This document shows, in pieces, positions 52,695 through 63,868 of a stretch of DNA of 64,000 bases. How positions within the stretch are numbered: the first letter of the stretch is position 1; each line of letters starts with the position of its first letter. The DNA comes from Pyropia yezoensis. Its lineage: Eukaryota > Rhodophyta > Bangiophyceae > Bangiales > Bangiaceae. The notes beneath the pieces are model-generated. The model was given only the letters and a program-made list of their open reading frames with translations. It made no database searches and was not told the DNA's origin. Location of the stretch: positions 28,484,063 to 28,548,062 of the forward strand of contig CM020619.1 of NCBI GenBank assembly GCA_009829735.1, written 5' to 3'. Both the position numbers and the translations under genes were made by a program.

Positions 52695-55600
52695 ATGGCG
52701 TCGTCCCCGGGGCTGTCGCTGGTGGTGGAGCCTCTGGCGGCACCCTCGTCGCCGCCGGTCCTGTCGCCGTCGGGGTCGCCGTCTCTAGCGGCGTCCGCCG
52801 CCGACGGGCCCGCTCCCACTCCGCCCCCCGCCGGCGGGCGGGCTCGCCTGGCCATCCGACGTGTACAGCTGGAAAACTTCAAGTCGTATGGTGGGACCGT
52901 CACGGTGGGCCCGTTTCACAAGCGCTTCTCTGCAATTGTGGGCCCCAACGGGTCGGGCAAGTCCAACGTCATTGACGCGATGCTCTTTGTGTTTGGCAAG
53001 CGCGCCAAGCAGATGCGCCTGTCCAAGGTGTCGGAGCTGCTCCACAACTCGGCTACCCACCCGAATGTCACTGCGGCGACGGTGACGGTGGACTTTCACG
53101 AGATTACCGACACGGGCGACGGGGACGATGACTACACGGTGCTGCCGGGGTCGTCCTTTTCCGTCTCGCGGACGGCTTTGAAAAACAACTCGTCCCGCTA
53201 CGCCCTTGACGGCCGGACAGTAACGTTTGGGGAGGTTAACGCGGTGCTGCGACGCAAGGGCGTTGACCTTGAGCACAATCGCTTCCTCATCCTACAGGGG
53301 GAGGTGGAGCAGATCGCGATGCTGCGGCCGAAGGCGCCAACCCCACACGACACGGGGCTGCTCGAGTACCTCGAGGACATCATTGGCTCGTCGGCGCATG
53401 TGCCCGAGATTGAGCGCCTCGCCGCGGAGGTGGACACCCTCAACGAGGAGAGGCTAGCCAAGCTGCACCTTGCTAAGGCCGTTGAGCGGGAGCGCGACGG
53501 CCTCGTCGGTGCCAAGGACGAGGCCGAGGCGTTTCTGGCGCTCGAGGGGGAGCTCGCCGACAAGCGTGTAACGTTGCTGCGCGACAGTCTGGCAGGGGAG
53601 ACGGTGACGGCAGCGACCATATTTGCCCGGCGAGACGCCCTACAGGCCCGCGTCGACGCGCAGCGTGCCGAGATGTCCACGGCCGCCGAGACGATCAAGG
53701 CGCTTGATAAGCGCCACGCGGGGGAGAAGAAGAAATACGACGCTGCTGCGACGGCGGCCACTCAAGCGCACGACGCGGCGGTGGCGATTGAGCGCAAGGA
53801 TATTCAGCTAGGGGAGGCGGCCAAGCACCTGGCAGCCAAGGAGAAAAAGCAGGCCGCCACGGCAGAGCGGGAGGGCGCAAAAGCCGAGGCGGCAGACGCG
53901 GACGCGGCTACCCACAGCGCTGCCGCTGAGGCTGCGTCAACCGACGTATCGGCGGCACAGGCAGGCCTGACCACCGCTGAAGCCGCGTTGCAGGCCCACT
54001 ACGACCGTATCCGCGGAGAAACGGAACCGCTGCGGCGGCAGGTCGAAGCTGCCCAGCGGGCACTGATGCCCCACACTGGCGCCGTGCACGACGCGCAGCG
54101 GGCGGTCGACGTGGCGGTGAAAGAGGTGGACCTTCTGGCATCCCAGCTGGCCGCCCCTCAGCGCGCCCAGGAGGCTGCCGCCGCCGAGGTGGACGCCGTT
54201 GCCCGGGAGCTCACCGCCGCCCGAGGACGGCTGGCGACGGCCGAATCGGACGCGGCCATGACCGCCACGGGGGTTGCCAATGCAGATGCCGCCCGCTCGT
54301 CCACGGCCTCCGCCCTGGCCGACGTAGAGGCCCGCATACCCGCCCTGCGGGTGACCGTCGAGCGCGGGCGGGCGGCGGTGGCGGAGCGATCCACCCGCAG
54401 TCGCCTGTTCGCGGCGCTCGCGGACGAGCCGTCGCTGCGAATCGTCGGCCGCCTCGCCGACCTCGCCTCTGTCGACGCCAAGTACGATGTGGCCGTAGGC
54501 GCCGCGGCGGGGGGCACCCTCGACAACATTGTCGTGCACACGGCCGCCGACGCGACGGCGTGTGTGCAGTTCCTACGGGCACGGGGGCTTGGCCGTGCCA
54601 CGTTTATCATCCTGGAGAAGATGCGGTACCTGGAGCGCTCCCTCGGCACCCCGTCGGGGGCAGCCCTGCCCCGCCTGTTTGACCTCCTCGGCCCGCCGGC
54701 GGGAGGCGAAGCCGCTGCCCGTTCGTTTGCCACGGTCCGCACGGCTTTTTACTATGCCCTCCGGGACACCCTCGTTGCCGACACCCTCGACGCCGCTACC
54801 CGGGAGGCGTTCAAGCCAACCCGCCGCACCCGGGTGGTGACGCTCGCAGGGGAACTGGTGGAGCCATCGGGGGCCATGTCGGGGGGCGGCTCTGGTGCGC
54901 CGCGCTTCCGGCTTGGGGGTGGTGGCGGGGGTGGTGGCGCCGGGGGCAGCGCCGAAGATGCATCTCCTGCCCGCATCGCGGCGGCCTCCAAGGAGCTGGA
55001 CGCGGCACTGGCTGAGCTGACCCGCCTCCGCTGTACGGCGTCGTCGGCGGAGGCGGCCGTCACCGCTGCCCGTTCTGCGGCCGACGCGGCTTCGACGGCG
55101 GTGGAAGGTGCCCGCCTTGAGGTGGCATCGGCCGAGGCGCGGGCCACCGCGGCCGCACGTGACTTGGAAGTCAAGACTGCTGCTGCAGGAGAGGCGGCGT
55201 CGGCGGCCACCACCGACCGCCACGCGGCCCTCACCGCCTCCCTCCCACGCCTGCGCGACGCGGTCGCCGCTGCCAAGGAGTGCTGCGCCGCCCATGAAGC
55301 GGAAATTGCATCGCTGCAGGCACAGGTGATGGCGGTGGGGGGGGCGGAGCTGGAGGCGGCCAAGACGGACGTTGCGACCGTGACCGTGACCCTGGACGCT
55401 GCGTCGACGGCCGCGTCGACGGCCGCGGTAAAGGCCGAGACGGCCAAGCGGGCGGGCGCCAAGGCCGCGGCGGCGGCCCAGCGCGCCGCCGCTGCGGCCG
55501 CCACCGCTGCTGACGAGCGGACGCGCATCGAAGCGGAGCGGGCGGGCCTCGAGGCGCAGACGGCGGATCTGGTCGCCGCCCAGGAGGCGGCCGAGGCCAC

Positions 55601-56963
55601 CCTGGCCGACCGCAAGCGGGACCTCGACGCGATCGCCGCCGAGCGTGCCGAAGCGGCGTCGAGCGTGGCGGCGCAGCGGGCAGCCGAGGTGGACCTGGTG
55701 GCCCAGCTGGACACAGAGGTCCGCGCCGCCACCGAGGCGCGCCGCCGCGTCAGCAGCGCGCGCAAGCGCCTGGCGGGGGTGCGCAAGCAGCAGCGGCGGC
55801 TTGCTGCGGAGCTGGATGCGATTGATGAAGACGAAGACAGCGGGGAGGATGGGGCTGCGGGTGGGGGCGAGGGAGGTGTTGAGGACCCTGCGGGAGGGAC
55901 GTCACGTGGCGCTGACAGCGCGAATGCCGATGAGGACGGCATGGATGTGGACGCTTCTACTGGAAGGGCGCGGCCAGGCTCGTCGAGTGCACGGAAGCGG
56001 AGAAAGACGCCAGCCAAGAAGAAGCGGCGACGTCGGCAGAGTGTCGCCGCGTCTGCTGCTGGGAGCGGGGATGAGGACCCTGATAAGGCCTCAGGGGACG
56101 ACGAGGAGGAGGGCGAGGAGGCGGAGGGTGCAGGCCGAGACAAGGAAGGTGAGGATGGGGACGATGATGACGACGCACCAGAGGATGAAGAGAACGTCGA
56201 CGACGTCGTGCGGATGGACGCGGCGGAGCGCAAGACCGCCGACGCAGAAATCAAGGCGCTGGAGGCCCGCGTGGCGGCCATGAAGGTCAACATTGGGGCC
56301 ATCAAACAGTACCGCCGCAAGGAGCGCGAGTGCCGCCGCCGCATGAGCGCCCTAGAGGCCGCCACGGCCGCTCGCGACACCGTTCGCCGCAACTGTGAGG
56401 CGGTACGGCGAGCGCGGCTGGAGGAGTTTATGGCCGGCTTCTCCGCCATCACCCTCAAGCTCAAGGAGATGTACCAGATGATCACCCTTGGTGGGGATGC
56501 GGAGCTAGAGTTGGTGGACAGCCTCGACCCCTTTTCCGAGGGTGTCGTCTTCTCGGTGCGCCCGCCCAAAAAGTCGTGGAAGAACATCAGCAACCTGTCG
56601 GGCGGGGAGAAGACCCTCTCCTCTCTCGCACTGGTGTTTGCGCTGCACCACTACAAGCCGACGCCCCTGTACTTCATGGATGAGATTGACGCAGCGTTGG
56701 ACTTTAAGAACGTGAGCATTGTGGCCAACTATGTCAAGGAGCGCACCAAGGACGCGCAGTTTATCATCATCTCGCTGCGGAACAACATGTTTGAGCTTGC
56801 CGACCGGCTGGTGGGCATCTACAAGACGTTCAACAGCACCAAGAGCGTCACTATCAACCCGCACGCTTTTGCGCTGCCGGCGGTGGTGCGCCCGGGGGGG
56901 CTACGGGGGGGGGGCACGGCCACGGCAACAGCAACGGCGGGCTCGGACAGGCAGCGACGGTGA
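52695..56963 (+). CDS. SMC4: Condensin subunit SMC4
   Basis: 1422 residues from the ATG at 52695 (CAACCATGG context, first ATG of the frame) to a TGA; intronless. SMC4 pairs with SMC2 as the ATPase arms of condensin, which compacts mitotic chromosomes. The N-terminal ATPase lobe starts after a Pro/Ala-rich leader with RRVQLENFKSYGG, then Walker A GPNGSGKS (residues 83-90). VSELLHNS and EVEQIAMLRPKAPTPHDTGL are SMC4-typical. Coiled coil follows, then the hinge (about 575-770, ending in EPSGAMSGGG), a second Ala-rich coiled coil, signature LSGGEK (1301-1306) and Walker B YFMDEIDAALD (Asp/Glu 1329-1330). An insertion of about 125 residues (about 1044-1170) in the second coiled coil has acidic runs around a basic nuclear-localisation-like RKRRKTPAKKKRRRR. 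High GC at third positions. Confidence 0.98.
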   Translation: MASSPGLSLVVEPLAAPSSPPVLSPSGSPSLAASAADGPAPTPPPAGGRARLAIRRVQLENFKSYGGTVTVGPFHKRFSAIVGPNGSGKSNVIDAMLFVFGKRAKQMRLSKVSELLHNSATHPNVTAATVTVDFHEITDTGDGDDDYTVLPGSSFSVSRTALKNNSSRYALDGRTVTFGEVNAVLRRKGVDLEHNRFLILQGEVEQIAMLRPKAPTPHDTGLLEYLEDIIGSSAHVPEIERLAAEVDTLNEERLAKLHLAKAVERERDGLVGAKDEAEAFLALEGELADKRVTLLRDSLAGETVTAATIFARRDALQARVDAQRAEMSTAAETIKALDKRHAGEKKKYDAAATAATQAHDAAVAIERKDIQLGEAAKHLAAKEKKQAATAEREGAKAEAADADAATHSAAAEAASTDVSAAQAGLTTAEAALQAHYDRIRGETEPLRRQVEAAQRALMPHTGAVHDAQRAVDVAVKEVDLLASQLAAPQRAQEAAAAEVDAVARELTAARGRLATAESDAAMTATGVANADAARSSTASALADVEARIPALRVTVERGRAAVAERSTRSRLFAALADEPSLRIVGRLADLASVDAKYDVAVGAAAGGTLDNIVVHTAADATACVQFLRARGLGRATFIILEKMRYLERSLGTPSGAALPRLFDLLGPPAGGEAAARSFATVRTAFYYALRDTLVADTLDAATREAFKPTRRTRVVTLAGELVEPSGAMSGGGSGAPRFRLGGGGGGGGAGGSAEDASPARIAAASKELDAALAELTRLRCTASSAEAAVTAARSAADAASTAVEGARLEVASAEARATAAARDLEVKTAAAGEAASAATTDRHAALTASLPRLRDAVAAAKECCAAHEAEIASLQAQVMAVGGAELEAAKTDVATVTVTLDAASTAASTAAVKAETAKRAGAKAAAAAQRAAAAAATAADERTRIEAERAGLEAQTADLVAAQEAAEATLADRKRDLDAIAAERAEAASSVAAQRAAEVDLVAQLDTEVRAATEARRRVSSARKRLAGVRKQQRRLAAELDAIDEDEDSGEDGAAGGGEGGVEDPAGGTSRGADSANADEDGMDVDASTGRARPGSSSARKRRKTPAKKKRRRRQSVAASAAGSGDEDPDKASGDDEEEGEEAEGAGRDKEGEDGDDDDDAPEDEENVDDVVRMDAAERKTADAEIKALEARVAAMKVNIGAIKQYRRKERECRRRMSALEAATAARDTVRRNCEAVRRARLEEFMAGFSAITLKLKEMYQMITLGGDAELELVDSLDPFSEGVVFSVRPPKKSWKNISNLSGGEKTLSSLALVFALHHYKPTPLYFMDEIDAALDFKNVSIVANYVKERTKDAQFIIISLRNNMFELADRLVGIYKTFNSTKSVTINPHAFALPAVVRPGGLRGGGTATATATAGSDRQRR

Positions 56964-58640
56964 TGCATTGCGGTCTGCGACGCGACCATGCACGAAAACG
57001 AAGAAATGTGGGGCGTGGGGCTCGTATGCCTACTTTCACGCATGTTCTTTACCTCCCCTCTGCGGCTCCGTCGCTGAAAGCGCTGTCCTCTCTGCACCGG
57101 GTTGTATCTTTGCCTTGTCGTGCCGTGTGCGCATATCTCCCTTTCCTACTCCTTTTCCTCGCGCAGCGGGCTGGCCATCCTTTTCGTCAAACTTGTTCTG
57201 AGGCTCAAAATGGCCGCTCACGCGTGGCGGTCGGCTGTGTCGAAAACCGCTGCCCGCGTCTCGACCGTCCCAAAAGCCGCAGCAGTCGCAGCAAAGTAAA
57301 GTGTCGCACCGTCCCATCGTTTGATAGCTGCATCATCAACGTCCGCGGAGGGCGCGCCATCGTCGCCGTCACGCCGACGCAAACGCACCGCGGCTGGGAG
57401 GCGGGGCGGTAGGCAGGTCGTGCAGGGGAGGGGGAAGCCTGGGCAGTTCTTTTCGGTTCTTTGTTTTTGCTCCCGCCAGACACTGTCTGTATTTCTGCCG
57501 CAACACAGGACAGGCCCAGCGACTGCTCATCCAGTCCCCATGGCGCAGGTCCGGCATGCGTCCTCAGTTGAGGTCTAGATACCTCGGCGGCCAGGAGGGT
57601 AGTGGCATGCAAACCACACAACGGGATGAGGGGCGCAAGGTGCAGCGCCCGAGTGGAAGCCGCGCACGGATCTGCAAGGGCAGCAGCCCCCCCCACAGCG
57701 CCCTCTGACGCCAGTTCGCTGCGGCTCACCCCGTCCGCACGCCACCCGTCGTGTGGCCACCCGCCAATCTGGCCGCCGCCGCCGCCGCAGTCAGCCTTAC
57801 CCTTGGCAACACACCAATGGACTGCCCCCGCGGAACGGCGGCCGTGCAGCACGAGCTTCACAGTGGGGCGGGGCCCAGTGGTTGCATGACGCAAGGCATG
57901 CGGCGAGAGCGACCACTGGGGACGTGCCCCCTCAGACCGCCACCGTGCCGTCCCCGTGCGCACAGCAGACGACCTTGGGTATCCGCTGTGGGATGAAAGC
58001 ACTGACGAGGGGGTGGTCAGGAGAGTGCCAGGGGGTTGACATCACCAGGGGGAGGGCAGCGGTGGGATTGGGCGAGCGGACAGCAGCGGGGAGGTCGGGG
58101 GACGGCCCGCAGCGCGAGGGTCGGGGGACGGCCGGCAGCGGAGGGGTCGGGGACGGCCGGCAGCGGGGTATGACAAGAAGAAAACCCAGCCAGCAGCAAC
58201 AGAGAAGGAAACGGGAGGGCCAATCGCGGGCCGGCCTCTCGTTCCACCCGACCAACCCCCGGCATACCCCCCACGATACCAGTCCTTGCACGGTCAGTGG
58301 ACGATGCGCGGGGGGGATTGCGCAAGGAGCGATACCTTCCCACTCGAGAAGCAGCGTCGTTGAACCGATGCCGTTCCCGCGCTTTGCCCTTTCGTCAGGC
58401 AGGTTCCGTCCGAGGACGAGCCATGGAAGACGAGGGCGGGGGCCGGGGGGTGAATAAGGCTCCTTGTCTGCCGACTGGTGTGTGTCGACCGATGGATTGG
58501 AAAGAGGCACGGCACACGGACACGCACCATGCGCCACTGCCACACCGACAACTCACAGCTGTGCAAGGGAAGGGGCACAAAGAAGGACGCGTCGGCGGAC
58601 AGCACCCAACATCGGTAACGGTCAGATATTGGCGTCCGCC

Positions 58641-58712
58641 AGCGCCGCCGCCGAGGCGGCCTTTGCCGCCGCCGCCGAGGCGGCCTTTGCCACCGCCGCC
58701 GAGGGCGCCGCC
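58641..58712. repeat. 24-bp tandem repeat, three copies
   Basis: GCCGCCGCCGAGGCGGCCTT-type unit with GAGG at 58653, 58677 and 58701 (period 24). Confidence 0.75.
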
Positions 58713-61700
58713 GCCACCGCTGCCGCCATCCAAACCCTTCCCGGTGGTGGTGGCTGGCCTGACCTGCGTCTGAGGCGCCACGACAGGGCTCCACGAGGGA
58801 CATCGAGGCGTTCTCGCTTGCAGCATCCTCCAGTGTCAACTCCCTTTATGCAAGGAGGTCAGGTCCCTGATCTCTCGTTTGTGCATTGTCGTGTGCGAAT
58901 TTGAGGGGTACGCATGCTTCAGTGGGGGGTACTCTTTCCTGGACGCCTCCCGAGTCTGGACGCCGAAGCGGGCGCCTCACGCCTCGGACGTCGAGGGTTG
59001 ACACCACCTTCTTTGCCCCCATCCCAACCGACCGTCTCCGCACTGACCAGAAAAGAAGGCTTCCGCGCCATCTTTACTCCGCTCTCTTGTGCCCAATGAC
59101 ATATGCCCGCCGGCTTGGGTTGCGTCGCCAGCTGGTCGGCATTGGCCCCTCCTCTTGGCCCCAACAAAGATGGCCTTGGACCTCCTCCCCCACCTCCCAC
59201 CATCCCCGCCCTCTCACGTCCTTCCCCCCTCCCGCCGCCGGCCAGAATGAATACTGCCTCTTGTCGCAGGGACAGAGGGCCTATCTCATGTGCTGCTGGC
59301 GTAACCTGCGAGGAGCTCCAGCCGGATTGTGCAGCGTTCGGCTCCCACGAGAGGGCACTCAGCGGTCTTTATCAAGCTCCTTGTTCGCCTGGTCCGACGT
59401 GGAGGCTCGCTCTGCAATGGCCAACCGGCTTTGGCGGAAGTGGCTTTCCTGACAGACGCTGCGCCCTGTCCTGAGACGCGTTCATGAGGACACGTCGTCC
59501 CTGTGATAGATCGGCCACAAGGTCGCTAGAACGGCTGACCCAGAACAGCATAGCGGATTCGCAAGGCGTATTTATCACCCCCACGACCCCTCCCCCACCC
59601 CGCCTTTCGTGTCATTGTGCATAACCGCTTCCAGACACGATCTTGGGAGCACACCCTCTCGCAAGACCAACCCAGGCCTGGTGAGAGGGGGCCAGGTGGC
59701 CCCACAGTAGTGACACGGAGGCTGTCCGCCGAAGGAGACCCCTCAGCAAGTAGAAGTCAACCACCCGGCACCGTCCCACGGGCCTGCGTCACGGCGGGGA
59801 CCTCATCTCGCCCCGTTCGAGGCCTCGAGGCAACCGTGTGGCACCGAAACCCCACGTCGCCATGGTCCTGCCCTTTGGTCCCCCCCTCCCCCCCTAGAAC
59901 AAGATAGAGCGGGGCATCAACGCAACGGTGACGCCGACTTTCGCGGCCCGCCTCCAATCACCTCCTCTTTCCAGCCACTGAGGCCTTTCTGACACGAGGC
60001 TTGGCAAGAGGCTCCGTGCGGCTCAAAGTTGCCCGAGCCCACACGCGCCCACGTTGTGGTATCGAGAGCGCGTACGAGATTGCCGTCACACGGCCACGGT
60101 GGCCGCAAGATCAAACCACCCTGAATGAGGCATCAACTGAGACGGCGCTTGGCGATCCACGATCCGCGTGATGCGTGTGCCGAGTCCTCGCCCCCGCTCC
60201 GGGACGCGCACGCACGCAAGCCGGCGACGAACGGCTCGAGTGTCACTTTTCAAAAAATGAACTGATATGCTGCTGTTCTATTGGGCTGGATACACTCTAA
60301 GAACCATCCATTGGTTCTCCTACTAGCTGTCAGTAACTTTGCACAATAGAAAAGAAGCCCCAATGAACCAATCGCCGTGTCCATAGAGGCCCCCATCAGG
60401 CGTGTGCATGCACACTGGAAACGGCCGGGGCGCACCGAACATGTGACTCGTTCAAGCCGGAAAAGCTCTCATGGACTCACTTTGAGACAGATTCCTGCAA
60501 ACATTGAATGTATGCTGTAAGACTTGAGGCATCCCAACAGCGCAACGTTGAGCATCCAGGGGGTCACTCGACCCGGACAAGCGCCGAAGGTCGCTTGCCC
60601 TTTTGCGGACGACCCGGCTGGGGTAGACGTTTGCATCGCTGCCCGTGAGCCTCGGACGCAGCGTTGACAGCACGGATGAGAGGCGGTGGTGGAGGCGGGG
60701 ACGCGGCATCGGTCACGTGAGCTAATCCGGGGTCGCCACCGCACGAGCCGCAGGCCGCCGCCGCCTCCGTCGTCACCGACGACGAGGCGGCGGAGGTCAC
60801 CTGTGGTCCTCGGCAGCCAAAGGGGCACGCGTTGGCGGCGGCCGCCGAGGTCACTTTGCGGGCAGGACGCCTCTGAACCTTCACGGCAGGGGAAGGGGGT
60901 CAGCCGGGCAGGAGGCAAGTGGCCTGGCGCCAGGGCTCGCGGGGTGGCGGAAGGTACGGCAGGGGGCCCGCGCGACCCCCGAGCTAGCGGGGCCCGCGCG
61001 GCTGCTCCAGGGCTGCCCGTGGCCGCCAGCGCCCCGCGACTGGGGGGTGCGGCTGAACCCAGCACCCATTCACGGATTCCCTCTGGACACCCAACCCGCA
61101 ACCTCGCGGGTGCAGCAGAGCTTTGGCTTCGTGGAGCTTGCTAGCAGCGGGGCCGTCGCCTGTCAGTGTGGGCTCTTCGCGCCCCTGTGATCGGTCGGCG
61201 CCGGCCGCAACGGCGGCGGTGGCCTGAAGAAGTGTTTCCATGCCCCCGCCTCAGAATGCCCCCTTCCAAGCCCCCCTCTCTCCAACCCTGCACGCACGTT
61301 CGTGCACCGGGCGGCCGGCCATGGCGGCTGCGGGAGTGGCGGGTTGGTGGCCAGACGCCCGGGCCATTGGGGCGTTGGGGAAGGATGCGACTGAGAGCAG
61401 CGGCGACGGCGGGGGAGCACTCGGCTGCGCGCCCCCCCACTCAACCGCCTCGCCCCCCCCCCTCCTCGTGCAGCCTTTAACTCAATCTCTCAGCATGGTA
61501 GAGCAGCTGTTGAAGCCGTCGCCGCGCCATCGCTGCCGCCCGCCGAGACGGCCACCGTTGGCCCGCCTGCCCGCCCGCCCGCCCTCCCGTCCGCCCAGGC
61601 CGGCCTCCCCACCCGCCAGCCCGCCAGCCGGGACAATGGCGAAACGGGGGGCGCGGCGCCGACACTGGGCGCCCGCTTGAGGGCCGTGGCCGCCCCACGC

Positions 61701-61880
61701 GCCGACGGCAGGCCGTGGTGATCCCCCCTCCGCCCTGCCCCCCCCCCCTCTCCTGGAGCAGGACAAAGGGGGCGTGGAGGAGGTGCCTCGCAGGCGTTGG
61801 CAGTGGCAGAGGAGTCGGTGGTCAGCGAGGCGCTGGCCACCGCCTCCTGGCCGCCCCCCTCCCTTCGCGCGTCCCTGGCG

Positions 61881-61908
61881 CAGCCGCTCCGCTGCCGCTG
61901 CCGCCGCT

Positions 61909-61952
<44 letters not shown>

Positions 61953-61978
61953 TGCCGTCGCCGCCGCCGCCGCCTCCG
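61881..61978. repeat. CCG trinucleotide microsatellite
   Basis: Nearly pure CCG/GCC repeat of about 95 bp with a few CTG, CTC or GTC interruptions. Both strands stay open through it, giving alanine, proline or arginine runs with no meaning by themselves. Confidence 0.9.
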
Positions 61979-63024
61979 TCACCGCGACTGTCGTTGCTTC
62001 CGCTCTTGTGGAGGGGCATCCGCCCCTGCCAGTGACGCCTGTCGGCCTGGCCAGGGGAGTAGGGAGCAGAGAGACCCTCTGGGGCGGCCGGCGGCCTCGG
62101 GGTGTGACCGGCGAGAGTGCGGTCCCAACGGCCAACGCCCGTCGCCCCCAGCAGCTGGGTGGCGGTGCTCTTCGTTCTGCTGCTATCGCGACAGAGAACG
62201 CCGCTGGCTGCTGCGGCCGCCTCTGTCACCACGACCGCCATTCCATTGCTACAAACGGCCGCCCCGGCAGTGGGGTCCATACCACATACATATCATTGGT
62301 CTAGGGACCCGGCCCCTCACCCCCCCCGCCTGGCCCGCCCCCCCCCCCTGGCCACCTCCCGCACCACACACCAACCGCTGGACCCCCCAACTACCCCCCC
62401 GTCGGCTTCGACACCTCCCACCCTCCATCCACCCCTCTCCTCGCCGGTTGCCCACCCCCACGGATTCGTGCATTGCGCACACGTTAGTGGGGATTGGTTG
62501 TTGGGGCGACCCCGCGCGCACCCTCCACGATCATACGGGGGGGGGGGGGGGCGGGCGGCGGGGGCGGGCGGGGGCGGGGTGAGCTGTTGCAGCGCCCCGC
62601 GCCAGCGCCAGATATTCCCCCCTGACCCTGCCGCGGCGTGCGGAACGGGCCTCGCTCGCGCGCGGCGTGCGGGCGATTGGCGGTGGCAGCTGCGGCAGCG
62701 GTGCTGGCTGCAGTGGCCGCAGCGGCGTCGGCGGCGGGAACGCGGCGCCGGCAGGCTACGGCCCACCGGGTGGCGAAGTGCCGAAGGCCGGCAGAGCGGC
62801 GGCCACACGGGCCGCCCGCCAAAGAGGCGGTGCTCTCGGGGGGCGGCCGTCTGCGGGGCCGGTTGGCGGGAGGGCAGCGGGCCAGCGGGCAGGTGGCGGG
62901 GGGTACGGGTGGAGGCACGCTGGCGAGCAGGGGGCCGCCGGGTTCGACGGAGATTGAGAGCTGGCCTTGGCACCTCCACCGCCGGGTGGTGGGAGCTGCC
63001 CCCCCACAACCCCTGCGGGTGGTG

Positions 63025-63031
63025 TATATAT
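63025..63031 (+). promoter_or_regulatory. TATA-box candidate for the secreted protein gene
   Basis: TATATAT in a GC-rich surround, 274 bp before the ATG at 63305. If used, transcription would start near 63055 and leave a 5' leader of about 250 bases. Confidence 0.5.
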
Positions 63032-63304
63032 GAGGCGACGGTGGCGGCTCCGACCGTTAGCCACACACCCACTCACCCTTCGCTGTGCAACAGCCATCGC
63101 CCTGACAACGCCTTCCGGTGCAGAAGCGGGTCTTGCGTGGCGGCACCTCTTCCCAAGACGACCCACGCGTACCTCACTTTTGACGTGGAGAGGCGCTGCT
63201 GCCTGGTGACCACCCTCTGCAAGGCCCAACCCCTGTGTGTCACCCGCTCATCCTCCTCCCCTATCCTTTCTGCCCTTTTCCCGTCGGTCCACTCAACCTC
63301 AAGC

Positions 63305-63868
63305 ATGAAGCTGGGGCAGATGGTCCGTCTGGCGGCGGCAGCGGTCCTGGCCGCCACGGCCGTCGCGGTCAGCACCACCCCCGCCGCCGTGACGGCGGCC
63401 AAAACGCCCGTCTGGAAGCTCTGCCCCGCGTCGCGCTGCCAGCTGCAGAGTGCCTACGCCGCCAAGCTGATGGCCACCCGCAGAGCGCTGGCCAAGCAGT
63501 ACAAGGTGGACTTCACGGCCTCCCGCACCCTGCCGGTGATAACGCTGATTGGGAGCGCCCGCTGCCGTTCGGGCACAAAAATTGTGCAGCCCGTGCACAT
63601 TTGCTGGAAGGAGAAGCCGGACGTGGCGTTCAACAAGTCCGTCATGAAGGTCCGCAGTATTATCATCAAGGCCGAGGCTGTACGGACGGGCAACTGTGCA
63701 AAGTGTCCCGGGGCAAGCTTCCTCTACGAAGGCGGGTGCTGCCGTACAGTCTGCAACCTACACAGGAGGACTGAGGCGAGCAAGAGGGCCCCGTACAACG
63801 TGCTCCGGAACTGCTGCGTGAAGAACTATCTGAAGTGCCAGCTCCTCAAGAAGGACGTCAAAAAATGA
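63305..63868 (+). CDS. Small secreted cysteine-rich protein, unknown function
   Basis: 187 residues from the ATG at 63305 (AAGCATGAAG context) to a TGA. The first 30 or so residues form a classic signal peptide: MKLGQMVR, then an Ala/Val-rich hydrophobic core (LAAAAVLAATAVAV) and an Ala-rich cleavage region. The mature part is basic and has 12 cysteines (LCPASRC, ARC, HIC, NCAKC, GGCCRTVC, NCC, KC), an even number fitting disulfides. One N-glycosylation sequon (NKS) is present. No known family is recognised. Secreted or wall/extracellular location is inferred. The frame extends far upstream (to 62117) through low-complexity sequence, but the TATA-like element and signal peptide place the start at 63305. 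Confidence 0.75.
   Translation: MKLGQMVRLAAAAVLAATAVAVSTTPAAVTAAKTPVWKLCPASRCQLQSAYAAKLMATRRALAKQYKVDFTASRTLPVITLIGSARCRSGTKIVQPVHICWKEKPDVAFNKSVMKVRSIIIKAEAVRTGNCAKCPGASFLYEGGCCRTVCNLHRRTEASKRAPYNVLRNCCVKNYLKCQLLKKDVKK

Larger units (their letters stand above)
56964..63004. other. Long stretch without a recognisable gene
   Basis: About 6 kb. Many GC-rich frames overlap on both strands (for example 57205-58002 minus, 58886-59452 plus, 60469-61101 minus, 61482-62135 minus), as expected by chance in such sequence. None shows a domain, and several are alanine or proline runs from CCG repeats. A less GC-rich patch with a short hairpin (AGAACCA/TGGTTCT) lies near 60299-60317. It may hold unannotated UTRs, non-coding RNAs or lineage-specific genes. 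Confidence 0.5.

Noticed and set aside
58464-58904. Plus-strand frame with repeated AAAEAAFA
   Set aside because: Product of the 24-bp GCC-rich tandem repeat; flanking sequence has no protein character and other frames are equally open.
61482-62582. Alanine, proline and arginine-run frames
   Set aside because: Direct consequence of the CCG microsatellite, open in several frames on both strands.
62117-63304. Upstream extension of the secreted protein frame (583 codons in total)
   Set aside because: The upstream part runs through low-complexity GC-rich sequence and over a TATA-like box, while a textbook signal peptide starts at the ATG at 63305.
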